Shown piece by piece: positions 48,445-56,700 of a DNA stretch of 64,000 bases (position 1 is the stretch's first letter; the number at the start of each line of letters is the position of its first letter). A model generated the notes under the pieces. That model was not told the DNA's origin and searched no databases. It saw nothing but the letters and a program-made list of their open reading frames with translations. The translations under genes were made by a program, and so were the position numbers. This stretch comes from DASVRZ01 sp038230215 (lineage in GTDB: Bacteria > Verrucomicrobiota > Verrucomicrobiia > Chthoniobacterales > DASVRZ01), in the NCBI GenBank assembly GCA_038230215.1, contig JBBRNR010000008.1, forward strand, positions 62,001-126,000, written 5' to 3'.

Positions 48445-49545
48445 ATGTTTAACGGCGATTCCCCCACTACACTTGATCTATTGGTTGAAAAGAAAGGCAA
48501 TTTCCCTTCCAAAAACCGTCTCACCGATGCCGAGGCCATCGAGTTATATGCCTGCCAGGACTTGGAACATCTCGCTGGAGTTGGCTACCGTGCCCGGCAC
48601 GAGCGGCATCAGCGCCGGGCTTTTTACACGATTAATCGCCACATTAATTATTCGAACATCTGCGTGCTCGACTGCGATTTTTGTGCGTTTGCCAAACGGA
48701 AACGCGACGCCGACGCCTATGAGTTGAGCATCGACGAAATCGCCCAGCGGGCGCAACAGGCGGCGGCGGCGGGCGCGTGGGAAATCCATATGGTCGGCGG
48801 GTTGCATCCGACTTGGAAATTCCCCGTTTATCTGGACATCCTGCGGGCGATCCGGGCAGCCAGTCCGCGGCTGACGATCAAGGCCTTTACCGCTATAGAA
48901 ATTCTCCACCTCGCGTGGGTCGGAAAAATGCCGATCGAATCCGTGCTGGAGCAACTTCGTGAGGCGGGTCTGGGTTGTCTCACCGGCGGTGGCGCGGAGA
49001 TTTTCGAGCCCTCGATACGCAGCCAGATTTGCCGTGGAAAAGAGTCGGGCGAGGAATGGCTTCACGTCCATCGCACCGCACACAAAATGGGAATTCGCTC
49101 CACGGCGACGATGCTATTTGGCCACAAGGAAACGGCGCAGCATCGAGTCGATCACCTCCGCCAGCTTCGTGATTTGCAGGACGAGACCGGCGGTTTCCTG
49201 GCGTTGTTGCCATTGGCTTTTCACCCGGCTCATAAGCTGGCACATCTGCCTGCGGTCGGCTCCGAGGAAACGCTCCGCAACATCGCCGTTTGCCGGGCGT
49301 ATCTGGACAACTTCGATCACATCAAAGCCTACTGGATCAGCTACGGACTCGAACTCGCCACGCGCTGCCTCGATTTCGGAGCAGACGACCTCGACGGCAC
49401 GATCGAGGAGGAACGCATCTACCACATGGCCGGGGCAGATTCGCCATTGTCGCAGACGGAATCGTCGCTGGTAAATGCCATCGAGGGTGCCGGTTACGAA
49501 CCGATCCTGCGCGACTCGTTTTACAACGTCGTGCAGAAGGTCTGA
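48445..49545 (+). CDS. mqnE: Aminofutalosine synthase (radical SAM, menaquinone route)
   Basis: 366 residues from the ATG at 48445, which follows TAAGG 9 nt upstream; the longer frame from 48397 adds 16 residues without need. A radical SAM enzyme with the cluster motif CVLDCDFCAF, the preceding NRHINYSNI, then VGGLHPTWKFPVYL and the ending EERIYHMAGADSPLSQTES characteristic of MqnE. It joins 3-enolpyruvyl-benzoate and SAM to make aminofutalosine. The other mqn genes are not in the window. Divergent from the ketosynthase pair. Confidence 0.92.
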   Translation: MFNGDSPTTLDLLVEKKGNFPSKNRLTDAEAIELYACQDLEHLAGVGYRARHERHQRRAFYTINRHINYSNICVLDCDFCAFAKRKRDADAYELSIDEIAQRAQQAAAAGAWEIHMVGGLHPTWKFPVYLDILRAIRAASPRLTIKAFTAIEILHLAWVGKMPIESVLEQLREAGLGCLTGGGAEIFEPSIRSQICRGKESGEEWLHVHRTAHKMGIRSTATMLFGHKETAQHRVDHLRQLRDLQDETGGFLALLPLAFHPAHKLAHLPAVGSEETLRNIAVCRAYLDNFDHIKAYWISYGLELATRCLDFGADDLDGTIEEERIYHMAGADSPLSQTESSLVNAIEGAGYEPILRDSFYNVVQKV

Positions 49546-49566
49546 CCGGGAAATTTCCCAGTCGAG

Positions 49567-50325
49567 TTAGATGTCGATGAGGACGTCGTCCCTCGGCGTT
49601 TTTTCCTGTTTTAAAATGGCCCGAGCCATCTGAAAACTGCGCCACGATTGGCTAACAAGGAAGAGCGCGATGAAGCCCAGCCACAACCCGCCAAAAGCAA
49701 AATCAAAAAGCACAATTACTTTCCCTGAAAAGGCAAACAGAGCTATTGCGACTCCTGCAAGCAAACCTAATCCAGCAGAGACCATTACACTTTTGGCGTA
49801 GCCTACGAAAAACCAGAGGATGGACTGCAAAATTTGTCCGCCATCCAGCGGATAAATCGGCAGAATGTTAAAAAGCAGCAGGCGCAAATTGATCTCCCAG
49901 ATCATCTTGATGAAATAAGCAGCCTCGCTGTCGAGCGGCACTATTCCTTGATGTACGAGCAAATAATTCGCCACGAAAAGCACCGGAACGAGTACCACAT
50001 TTACCAGCGGACCCGCCGCGATGCTCCAGAGAAAAGCTCCAGGTCGATGCGGTGGCCGTACGAAGGCGATGCCACCAAACGGCCACAAAATGATTTGATC
50101 CGCACTCCCCCCCACGGACCGGCAGGCGAGTGAATGGCCGAATTCGTGGAGCAGCACGATGGCGAAAAGCGAGACGTATTCCCCCAGCATCCAGAGCGGC
50201 TGCTCGTAGGCGGCCTTGCTCGTTTGAAACCAGTAATACGCCACCACAAACCAGCTCCAATGGAGAAAAACCTGGATGCCAAATGCGCTGAAAAGCCGGA
50301 AGGCTCCTTTCTGAGATGGAAGCAT
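49567..50325 (-). CDS. Site-2 protease-like membrane metalloprotease (M50)
   Basis: 252 residues, polytopic. Zinc motif HExxH in IVLLHEFGHSLACRSVGG and the second metal motif in NILPIYPLDGGQILQS. Six helices are predicted. Enzymes of this class cut transmembrane segments of other proteins. It has no PDZ domain, so is of the minimal type. Substrate unknown. Convergent with mqnE. Confidence 0.92.
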   Translation of the reverse strand: MLPSQKGAFRLFSAFGIQVFLHWSWFVVAYYWFQTSKAAYEQPLWMLGEYVSLFAIVLLHEFGHSLACRSVGGSADQIILWPFGGIAFVRPPHRPGAFLWSIAAGPLVNVVLVPVLFVANYLLVHQGIVPLDSEAAYFIKMIWEINLRLLLFNILPIYPLDGGQILQSILWFFVGYAKSVMVSAGLGLLAGVAIALFAFSGKVIVLFDFAFGGLWLGFIALFLVSQSWRSFQMARAILKQEKTPRDDVLIDI

Positions 50326-50440
50326 AGGCGGAAATTATCGCACGGAGCCTGCAAAGGGCACGGAGAAATCCAGACAACGCTCTTTCGCGGCCCATTTTTC
50401 GCTGGCGAATGCACGTTTTTCAGAGCCTAATCTCTGGAAT

Positions 50441-50785
50441 ATGACTTTTCTTGCAGCGGCCTATTTCGACAATCTTGTGAAGAATATCCAAGGGGAGTTC
50501 AACTGGTGGAGCGTCATCGGCTATGTCGGCAATCTCACTTTCGCCAGCCGGTTTCTCGTCCAGTGGTATGCGTCAGAGAAATTAAAACAGAGCGTAATTC
50601 CGATCCAGTTCTGGTATCTGAGCATCGTCGGCAGCGTCCTTTCCCTCGCCTACGCGATCCATGTGGGCAAGATGCCGATCATCCTCGGGTTCGCGTTTCC
50701 CACCATCGTTTACATCCGCAACCTCATGCTCATCGCCGCTGGGAAAAAGAAATATCCCACGACCAGTTCCACAAAAACGTCCTGA
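50441..50785 (+). CDS. LAB_N domain membrane protein (lipid-A-disaccharide synthase N-terminal-like)
   Basis: 114 residues. Three membrane segments with the LAB_N pattern: WWSVIGYVGNLTFASRFLVQWYASE, then VIPIQFWYLSIVGSVLSLAY and IILGFAFPTIVYIRNLML. In some bacteria the domain is fused in front of LpxB; here it stands alone. The domain is thought to bind lipid-like partners and is found with sugar-lipid transferases. It is followed by ogt after 1 nt, sharing an operon only by closeness. Confidence 0.85.
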   Translation: MTFLAAAYFDNLVKNIQGEFNWWSVIGYVGNLTFASRFLVQWYASEKLKQSVIPIQFWYLSIVGSVLSLAYAIHVGKMPIILGFAFPTIVYIRNLMLIAAGKKKYPTTSSTKTS

Positions 50786-50786
50786 T

Positions 50787-51284
50787 ATGAATGCAACTCC
50801 GCTCTACTACAGCACGATGGCGTCGCCCATCGGACCGCTCGCGCTCCTCGCCACCGAGCGCGGTCTCAGCGGAGTTTTCATGGAAGCGCACGGGACGAGC
50901 ATTCGGGACGAATGGATCTCGGACGACGACCGTTTGGCCGAGGTTCGGATGCAACTCGACTCTTATTTTTCTGGAAGCCTGCGGGTTTTCGATCTCGCGC
51001 TCGACTTGCAGGGTACTCCGTTTCAACGCCAGGTCTGGCAGGCGCTGCTGGAGATTCCCTTTGGCGAAACCATCAGCTACGGCGAACAAGCCCGGCGCAT
51101 CGCCAATCCGAAAGGCGTTCGAGCTGTCGGCCTGGCCAATGGGCGCAACCCCATTTCGATCATCGTCCCATGTCATCGTGTGATCGGAAAAAGCGGTTCC
51201 CTCACCGGCTATGGCGGGGGTCTGGAGCGCAAACGTTTCCTGCTCGATCTGGAGAAAAGCCACTTTCAAGCAGCGACGGCTTGA
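50787..51284 (+). CDS. ogt: Methylated-DNA-protein-cysteine methyltransferase
   Basis: 165 residues from the ATG at 50787. It removes methyl groups from O6-methylguanine by transfer to its own Cys. The active PCHRVIG is present (IIVPCHRVIGKSG), preceded by the helix-turn-helix part FGETISYGEQARRI and GLANGRNP. Normal length for Ogt without an Ada regulatory part. It begins 1 nt after the LAB_N gene. Confidence 0.95.
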   Translation: MNATPLYYSTMASPIGPLALLATERGLSGVFMEAHGTSIRDEWISDDDRLAEVRMQLDSYFSGSLRVFDLALDLQGTPFQRQVWQALLEIPFGETISYGEQARRIANPKGVRAVGLANGRNPISIIVPCHRVIGKSGSLTGYGGGLERKRFLLDLEKSHFQAATA

Positions 51285-51315
51285 CTTTGACCGGCCAGTC
51301 CCGGTAACGGCGTCG

Positions 51316-51378
51316 CAAGACGCCGGGGTGTTCCTGCGAGACGCCGGGGTGTTCCTGCAAGACGCCAATGTGAGACGT
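51316..51378. repeat. Degenerate 21-bp tandem array 4 (3 units)
   Basis: CAAGACGCCGGGGTGTTCCTG then CGAGACGCCGGGGTGTTCCTG (two near-identical 21-bp units) and a third, diverged one (CAAGACGCCAATGTGAGACGT). Consensus differs from arrays 1-3. Lies in the gap between ogt and the nitroreductase gene, just left of the class III palindrome. Confidence 0.8.
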
Positions 51379-51396
51379 GGATGGGGCTATTCCCCC

Positions 51397-51504
51397 GGGA
51401 GCGCACGCGTCTCGCGTGTTCTTTGAGGTGTCTCGCCTCAAAGCCGTTACCAGAAAACCATCGGACGAGACGTCCACTGGGACACGCGAGACGCGTGCGC
51501 TCCC
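51397..51504. repeat. Palindromic element, class III
   Basis: Perfect 23-bp inverted arms: GGGAGCGCACGCGTCTCGCG... at 51397-51419 and its reverse complement at 51482-51504. Between the arms lie two smaller hairpins, TTTGAGGTGTCTCGCCTCAAA (51422-51442) and GGACGAGACGTCC. No coding capacity. A MITE or REP-like unit of a third kind in this window. Confidence 0.85.
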
Positions 51505-51569
51505 GAGGAACTGCTGCTCCCTGCGCTGGGTGGCTTCCCATACGGATGTAACTCCACTGGAAGAGAGAA

Positions 51570-52244
51570 TTATCCCAGGAAGCGGACGAATTCCTCCAGC
51601 GGGGCGCGCTCGGTCTGGAGCTGGTTGACCACGGCGCTTTCGTCCGCGTAACCGAGCGACATGCCACAGACGAGCGTCTCATTTTCCCCCGCCCCGATGT
51701 GCGGGAGGATGATCGAGTGGAATTCGTTGAAAGCGGCCTGCGGACAGGTGTCGAGCCCCTCCGCTCGCGCGGCAAGCATGAAGCTCTGGAGAAACATCCC
51801 GTAGTCGAGCCAGCTCCCCTGCTCCATCACGCGCTCAATGGTAAACATCAGCCCGACCGGCGCGCCGAAGAACTCGAAGTTGCGGTTCCATTGCTCCCGC
51901 ATTCGCCCGACTTCGCGCCTGCCGATGCCGAGCAAGCCATACATGTCGTAGCCGATTTTTCGCCGACGCTCGAGGTAGGGCGAGTGCCATTGCCTGGGAT
52001 AATAGGCGTATTCTTCACCGTATTTCGTGCTGCGCTCCGGGTCGTCGGCGGCGGTAAGAAGTTTCTCTGTTAAAGTGGTCAGACTGGCCCCAGTAAGAAC
52101 GGCGACGCGCCACGGCTGGGTGTTGGTGCCGGAGGGGGCGCGAGCCGCAACGCGAAGGATTTTCTCGAGGATGGCTTGCGGAACCGCTTTCGGCAAAAAG
52201 GCGCGCACCGAGCGGCGCGAGTAGAAAAGTTCCTCTGTGGTCAT
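51570..52244 (-). CDS. Nitroreductase family protein
   Basis: 224 residues from the ATG at 52244 (MTTEELFYSRRSVRAFLP). FMN-dependent oxidoreductase. The FMN-binding start (RRSVRAF), the block APSGTNTQPWRVAVL, and late VCGMSLGYADESAVVNQL are typical. It would reduce nitro compounds, quinones or act in iodotyrosine-like chemistry; the substrate is unknown. A start at 52253 is also possible. Expression region shared with the divergent gene at 52356. Confidence 0.9.
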   Translation of the reverse strand: MTTEELFYSRRSVRAFLPKAVPQAILEKILRVAARAPSGTNTQPWRVAVLTGASLTTLTEKLLTAADDPERSTKYGEEYAYYPRQWHSPYLERRRKIGYDMYGLLGIGRREVGRMREQWNRNFEFFGAPVGLMFTIERVMEQGSWLDYGMFLQSFMLAARAEGLDTCPQAAFNEFHSIILPHIGAGENETLVCGMSLGYADESAVVNQLQTERAPLEEFVRFLG

Positions 52245-52355
52245 GGTGCACATTTTATCAGGACGACTGCTGTTGCAATGGGGAAGCCCGGCTGGCGTGC
52301 GCTGGCGTTTGCCAGTGATGAGCTTTTTAGCTTCGTTTTCTCGCCCGCATCCTCT

Positions 52356-52976
52356 ATGAAGCAACGCATGAGGTGCATCTTTTTTTGTCTCGTGAGCTTA
52401 TGGCTTCTCAATGTCGTCGCCACACAGGCGCAGGAATCCACTGTCGCTCCCCCGTCGGCTCCGCTGCCAGTGAGCGTCGCGACCAGCCAGAGTATCTTCC
52501 TCGATGTGAAAGATCTGGGCACAAATGTTTCCACCAGCAAGAACTGGTGTTCTGTCTGGGGCTCTTACAGCAAGAATGTCACTCGCGCACGTGCCTTGGA
52601 ACTTACACTCCGCAATCCCAGCAAGCTTCCGGGCGAGTTTCTGGTCGAGTGGTATTTCTTCGCAAAACCCGCGCAAGGCGGAAAACGTTTTTTGTCCGGG
52701 AGCGATGCGAAAACGATTAACATCGCACCCGGCGGCATCGAGAAGGCGACGGTGGTTTCAGATACGTTGAACTCCAGCGCGACCCACTATGCGAGTGATT
52801 ATTATGACTATAGTACGACTTACAAAACCGGGAGCAAGCCCGAGGGTTGGATCGTGACCGTTTCGACGGGCAGCAAGATGATCTGTCTGAAAACCTCCAG
52901 TGCGCAACTGGAGGAAATTTACAAGAAACCCGACCAGTTTAAGACGCTCGTGGGCGCATCCAAAAAGCCTCACTAA
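52356..52976 (+). CDS. Secreted protein, unknown
   Basis: 206 residues from the ATG at 52356. Signal MKQRMRCIFFCLVSLWLLNV followed by VATQAQES. The mature part has a two-strand layout typical of immunoglobulin-like beta domains (LELTLRNPSKLPGEFLVEWY, GGIEKATVVSDTL) and ends GWIVTVSTGSKMICLKTSS. No family recognised, though such immunoglobulin-like proteins are common in Verrucomicrobia. Probably periplasmic or surface. Confidence 0.75.
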   Translation: MKQRMRCIFFCLVSLWLLNVVATQAQESTVAPPSAPLPVSVATSQSIFLDVKDLGTNVSTSKNWCSVWGSYSKNVTRARALELTLRNPSKLPGEFLVEWYFFAKPAQGGKRFLSGSDAKTINIAPGGIEKATVVSDTLNSSATHYASDYYDYSTTYKTGSKPEGWIVTVSTGSKMICLKTSSAQLEEIYKKPDQFKTLVGASKKPH

Positions 52977-53182
52977 AAGCCAACGGAGCTTAGGTTTATT
53001 CTCCTAAACATGTTCCGGGCCTGGATATTCTCTCCGATGTAATCGAAAGGGCTTATGTTCTTCCATTCCATTGCTTTAGATTGCCGATGCCATTCTGATG
53101 TTCGTCGTTTTTAGACGATTCCTTAACGCTTTTATAAGCAGCCCCTGTTTACTTTTGGGGTTTTGTGTCATTGTTCCGTCAA

Positions 53183-53590
53183 ATGTCCCATTTACAAAAA
53201 GCCCTCCATATTTGGATTCGGGCAGATCACACGCAGGCGGAATTTGCAAAAATCACCGGTATCGAACAATCCTTATGCTCACGAATCTTCGCTGGAAGTC
53301 GCGGTTTTACCCTCACCCAACGCAAGGCAGTTTTTCACTCTTTCCAGAAATTTGATCCTCAGCAGGGCTTGATTTTTCTGAAGGCGGACTTGGAAGATCA
53401 ACTTCCGCCCGACGCACGCCAATACCTGCGGCTCACCATTGATTTGCCGACACGCCTGGCTGAAAAAACTCCGAAAAAAAGCAATCGCGTGGAAGAGGCT
53501 CGCCTGTATTTGATCTCAGAACTTGAAGCGGGCGATCCGTCTATCCTTTCCATGGCCCTGGCTTTACACGACTGGCGCAAACACAAATAA
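53183..53590 (+). CDS. Helix-turn-helix DNA-binding-like protein
   Basis: 135 residues from the ATG at 53183 (MSHLQKALHIWIRADHTQAE). Residues about 15-55 give a helix-turn-helix of the Cro/CI type: TQAEFAKITGIEQSLCSRIF, then GFTLTQRKAVFHSF. The middle helps multimers, judging by helices; the end EEARLYLISELEAGDPSIL is acidic. Likely a small regulator of unknown target. The earlier ATG at 53165 would add six residues. Confidence 0.7.
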   Translation: MSHLQKALHIWIRADHTQAEFAKITGIEQSLCSRIFAGSRGFTLTQRKAVFHSFQKFDPQQGLIFLKADLEDQLPPDARQYLRLTIDLPTRLAEKTPKKSNRVEEARLYLISELEAGDPSILSMALALHDWRKHK

Positions 53591-53723
53591 TCGCGATAGA
53601 TTGGGCTGAAAGTCGCCGAGAAATCGGCTATGAATGTTGCAAAGCGGATCCATCCTCTTTGCCAAGCCAATCGTAATTTGTCTCATGCCCGTAGTTTGTA
53701 AAAAACCTTCCGCACCCGTTCCC

Positions 53724-56700
53724 ATGGCCGAACCTCTGGCCGACTCGATCCGCATTCGCAATGTCCGGCAGAATAATCTCAAGGGCATCGATCTCGATCT
53801 GCCGCTGAATCAGTTGATCGTCGTCACCGGCCCGAGCGGATCGGGGAAGTCCTCACTGGCCTTCGACACGATCTACGCCGAGGGGCAGCGGCGCTACGTG
53901 GAGACGTTCTCGCCTTACACACGGCAATTTCTCGACCGCATGGACAAGCCGCGCGTGGACGAGATTATCGGCATCCCGCCCGCCATCGCCATCGAGCAGA
54001 AAAACGGCGTGCGCACGACGCGCTCGACCGTCGGCACGATGACCGAGATTAATGATTACCTAAAGCTGCTGGTGCCGCGGCTGGCGCGGGCTTTCTGTCC
54101 GGTCTGCGACCGGGAGATTCGTCCCGAGACAGCGCAGTCGATTGTGACTCAACTGCAAAAAGAGCACACCGGCGAAACCATCCTCATCACCTTCGGAATC
54201 CCGGTTCCGGCAAACACCAAGCCCTCCGATTTCTTCAAATTTCTTAACGCCCAGGGCTATCTCCGCATCTGGCGCGATGGAAAAATGCACCGCACGGATG
54301 AGGCACCCGCATTCACCGCGCTGCACGGCATCGTGGAGGTCGTTCAAGATCGAATCACGGTGCAACCCGACTCCTTTGCGCGCTTAACTGAGGCGATAGA
54401 AACGGCGCTGAACTTTGGAAAAGGGAAGTTGCTGGTCACCAAACTTTCCACCCTTCACTCCCAACCTTTTTCCAAAGGCTGGCACTGCGCACATTGCGAT
54501 GAGACGATTCGTCCGCCATCTCCGGGCCTTTTTTCCTTCAACAATCCACTCGGCGCGTGTCCGACCTGTCGTGGTTTTGGTCGGACCATCGGACTCGATC
54601 TCGACCGCGCGTTGCCGGATAAATCGCTGAGTATTGCCGAGGGCGTGGTAAAGCCGTTTCAAAGCGGACAATCCAAGGAGTGCCAGTCCGATCTCATGCG
54701 CCACGCGCAACGCAATCTGGTCGATGTCTATTGCCCGTTTGCAGAACTTTCAGATGCCGATCAAAAATGGGTGCTCCAGGGCGAGGGCGGCATCGATGTT
54801 AGCAACGAGGAACTCGGGCGGAATGACCACTGGTATGGCGTAAAAGGTTTTTTCGACTGGATGGAAGCGCGCACTTACAAGATGCACGTCCGCGTTTTCC
54901 TCAGTCGCTATCGCGCCTACACCGAGTGCCCGGATTGTCATGGCGGACGCTTTCAGCCTGCGACGCTAAATTATCAACTCGTCGATCAATCGGGGAAACG
55001 TTACACTCTGCCACAGTTGAGCCGCATACCGGTGAGGCAACTGGCGGCATTGTTAGAAACCTTCCAGATTCCGGAGGCGGACAAGACCGGCAAAATGATA
55101 CGCGGGGAAGTCGTTTCGCGCCTCCGCTATCTCGATGAAGTCGGTCTCGGCTACCTGGATCTCGACCGCAGCACACGCACACTTTCGGGAGGCGAAGTCG
55201 AGCGCGTCACGCTTACCACCTGCCTCGGTGCGTCGCTGGTTAACACGCTCTTCGTCATGGATGAGCCGACCGTCGGACTGCATCCGCGCGATGTTAGCAA
55301 ACTGATAGGCGTCATGCAGCAGTTGCGCAACAAGGGCAATACGCTGCTGGTCGTCGAGCACGAGGAGGCGGTCATCCGTTCCGCCGATTACCTCATCGAC
55401 ATCGGCCCCGGTCGCGGCAACGCCGGCGGGGAGCTGGTCTTCGCTGGAAATGCATCGGAGTTAGATGGGAATCAGCGCTCTCTCACCGCAGCTTATTTAT
55501 ACGGTCGCAAATCCATTCCAGTTCCAGTCAAACGTCGAAAAGCCAAAAGTTGCCTGACCGTCAAAGGGGCCACCGAAAACAACCTGCGCGACATCGACGT
55601 GAAATTTCCGCTGGGGCTTTTCACCTGCGTCACGGGCGTTTCCGGCAGTGGAAAATCCAGCCTTGTCCACACGGTTCTTCACGAAAATCTGCTTCGCATC
55701 AAAGGCCTTCCCACTGGCGATGTCATTGGCCATTGTCGGAATATATTAGGAGGCCACGCCGTCGATCAGGTTGTGATGGTCGATCAATCCCCACTCGCTC
55801 GCAGCCCGCGCTCCACACCGGCCGTTTACCTCGGAGTCTTTGACGAGCTGCGTAAACAATTTGCCGACAGCCCTGAGGCGCAGGCGGCTGGCTTCACCGC
55901 TAGTACATTCTCTTTCAACAGCGGCACCGGACGCTGCCAGCGCTGCAATGGACTTGGCTTCGAAAAAGTCGAGATGCAATTTCTCAGCGACCTTTTTATC
56001 CGCTGCTCGGAATGCGAGGGCAAGCGCTATCAGCCTCATGTTCTAGCCATTCAGCTTCATGGAAAATCAATCCATGATGTCCTGGAATTGACAGTGGGTG
56101 AGGCCATTGCTTTCTTCTCCAAACACGGAGCCAACAAAAAGATTCTCGAACCTTTTCGCACCTTGGAAAGTGTCGGACTCGGCTACCTGAAACTGGGCCA
56201 GCCTGTGAACGTCTTGAGCGGCGGCGAAAGCCAGCGGCTCAAACTCGTCGGGCATCTAGTCGAAAAATCTAACCTGCACCAGAAGTCGCTGCTTATTTTT
56301 GACGAGCCCACGACCGGGCTGCACTTCGATGACGTGGCGTTGCTCCTAACAGTTTTTCAAAAACTAGTCGATGCCGGCAACACGCTCATCGTCATTGAGC
56401 ACAATCTCGAAGTCATCAAAAGCGCCGATCACGTCATTGACCTCGGACCGGAAGCCGGAGAGGAAGGCGGACTGGTCATCGCCGAGGGAACTCCCGAACA
56501 GGTGGCTAAGATTGAGGAATCCCACACCGGCCGCTACTTGCGCGGAGTGCTCAACGGGACTCGTGTCCGGGAGGAAGTCATTCCCAAACCTGTTAGCTAT
56601 AAGGGTCAGTCCGACGGCATCACCATTCACGGTGCTCGCGAGCATAACCTTAAGAACTTCACCGTCACGTTGCCACGTGAGAAGATGATCACGATCACCG

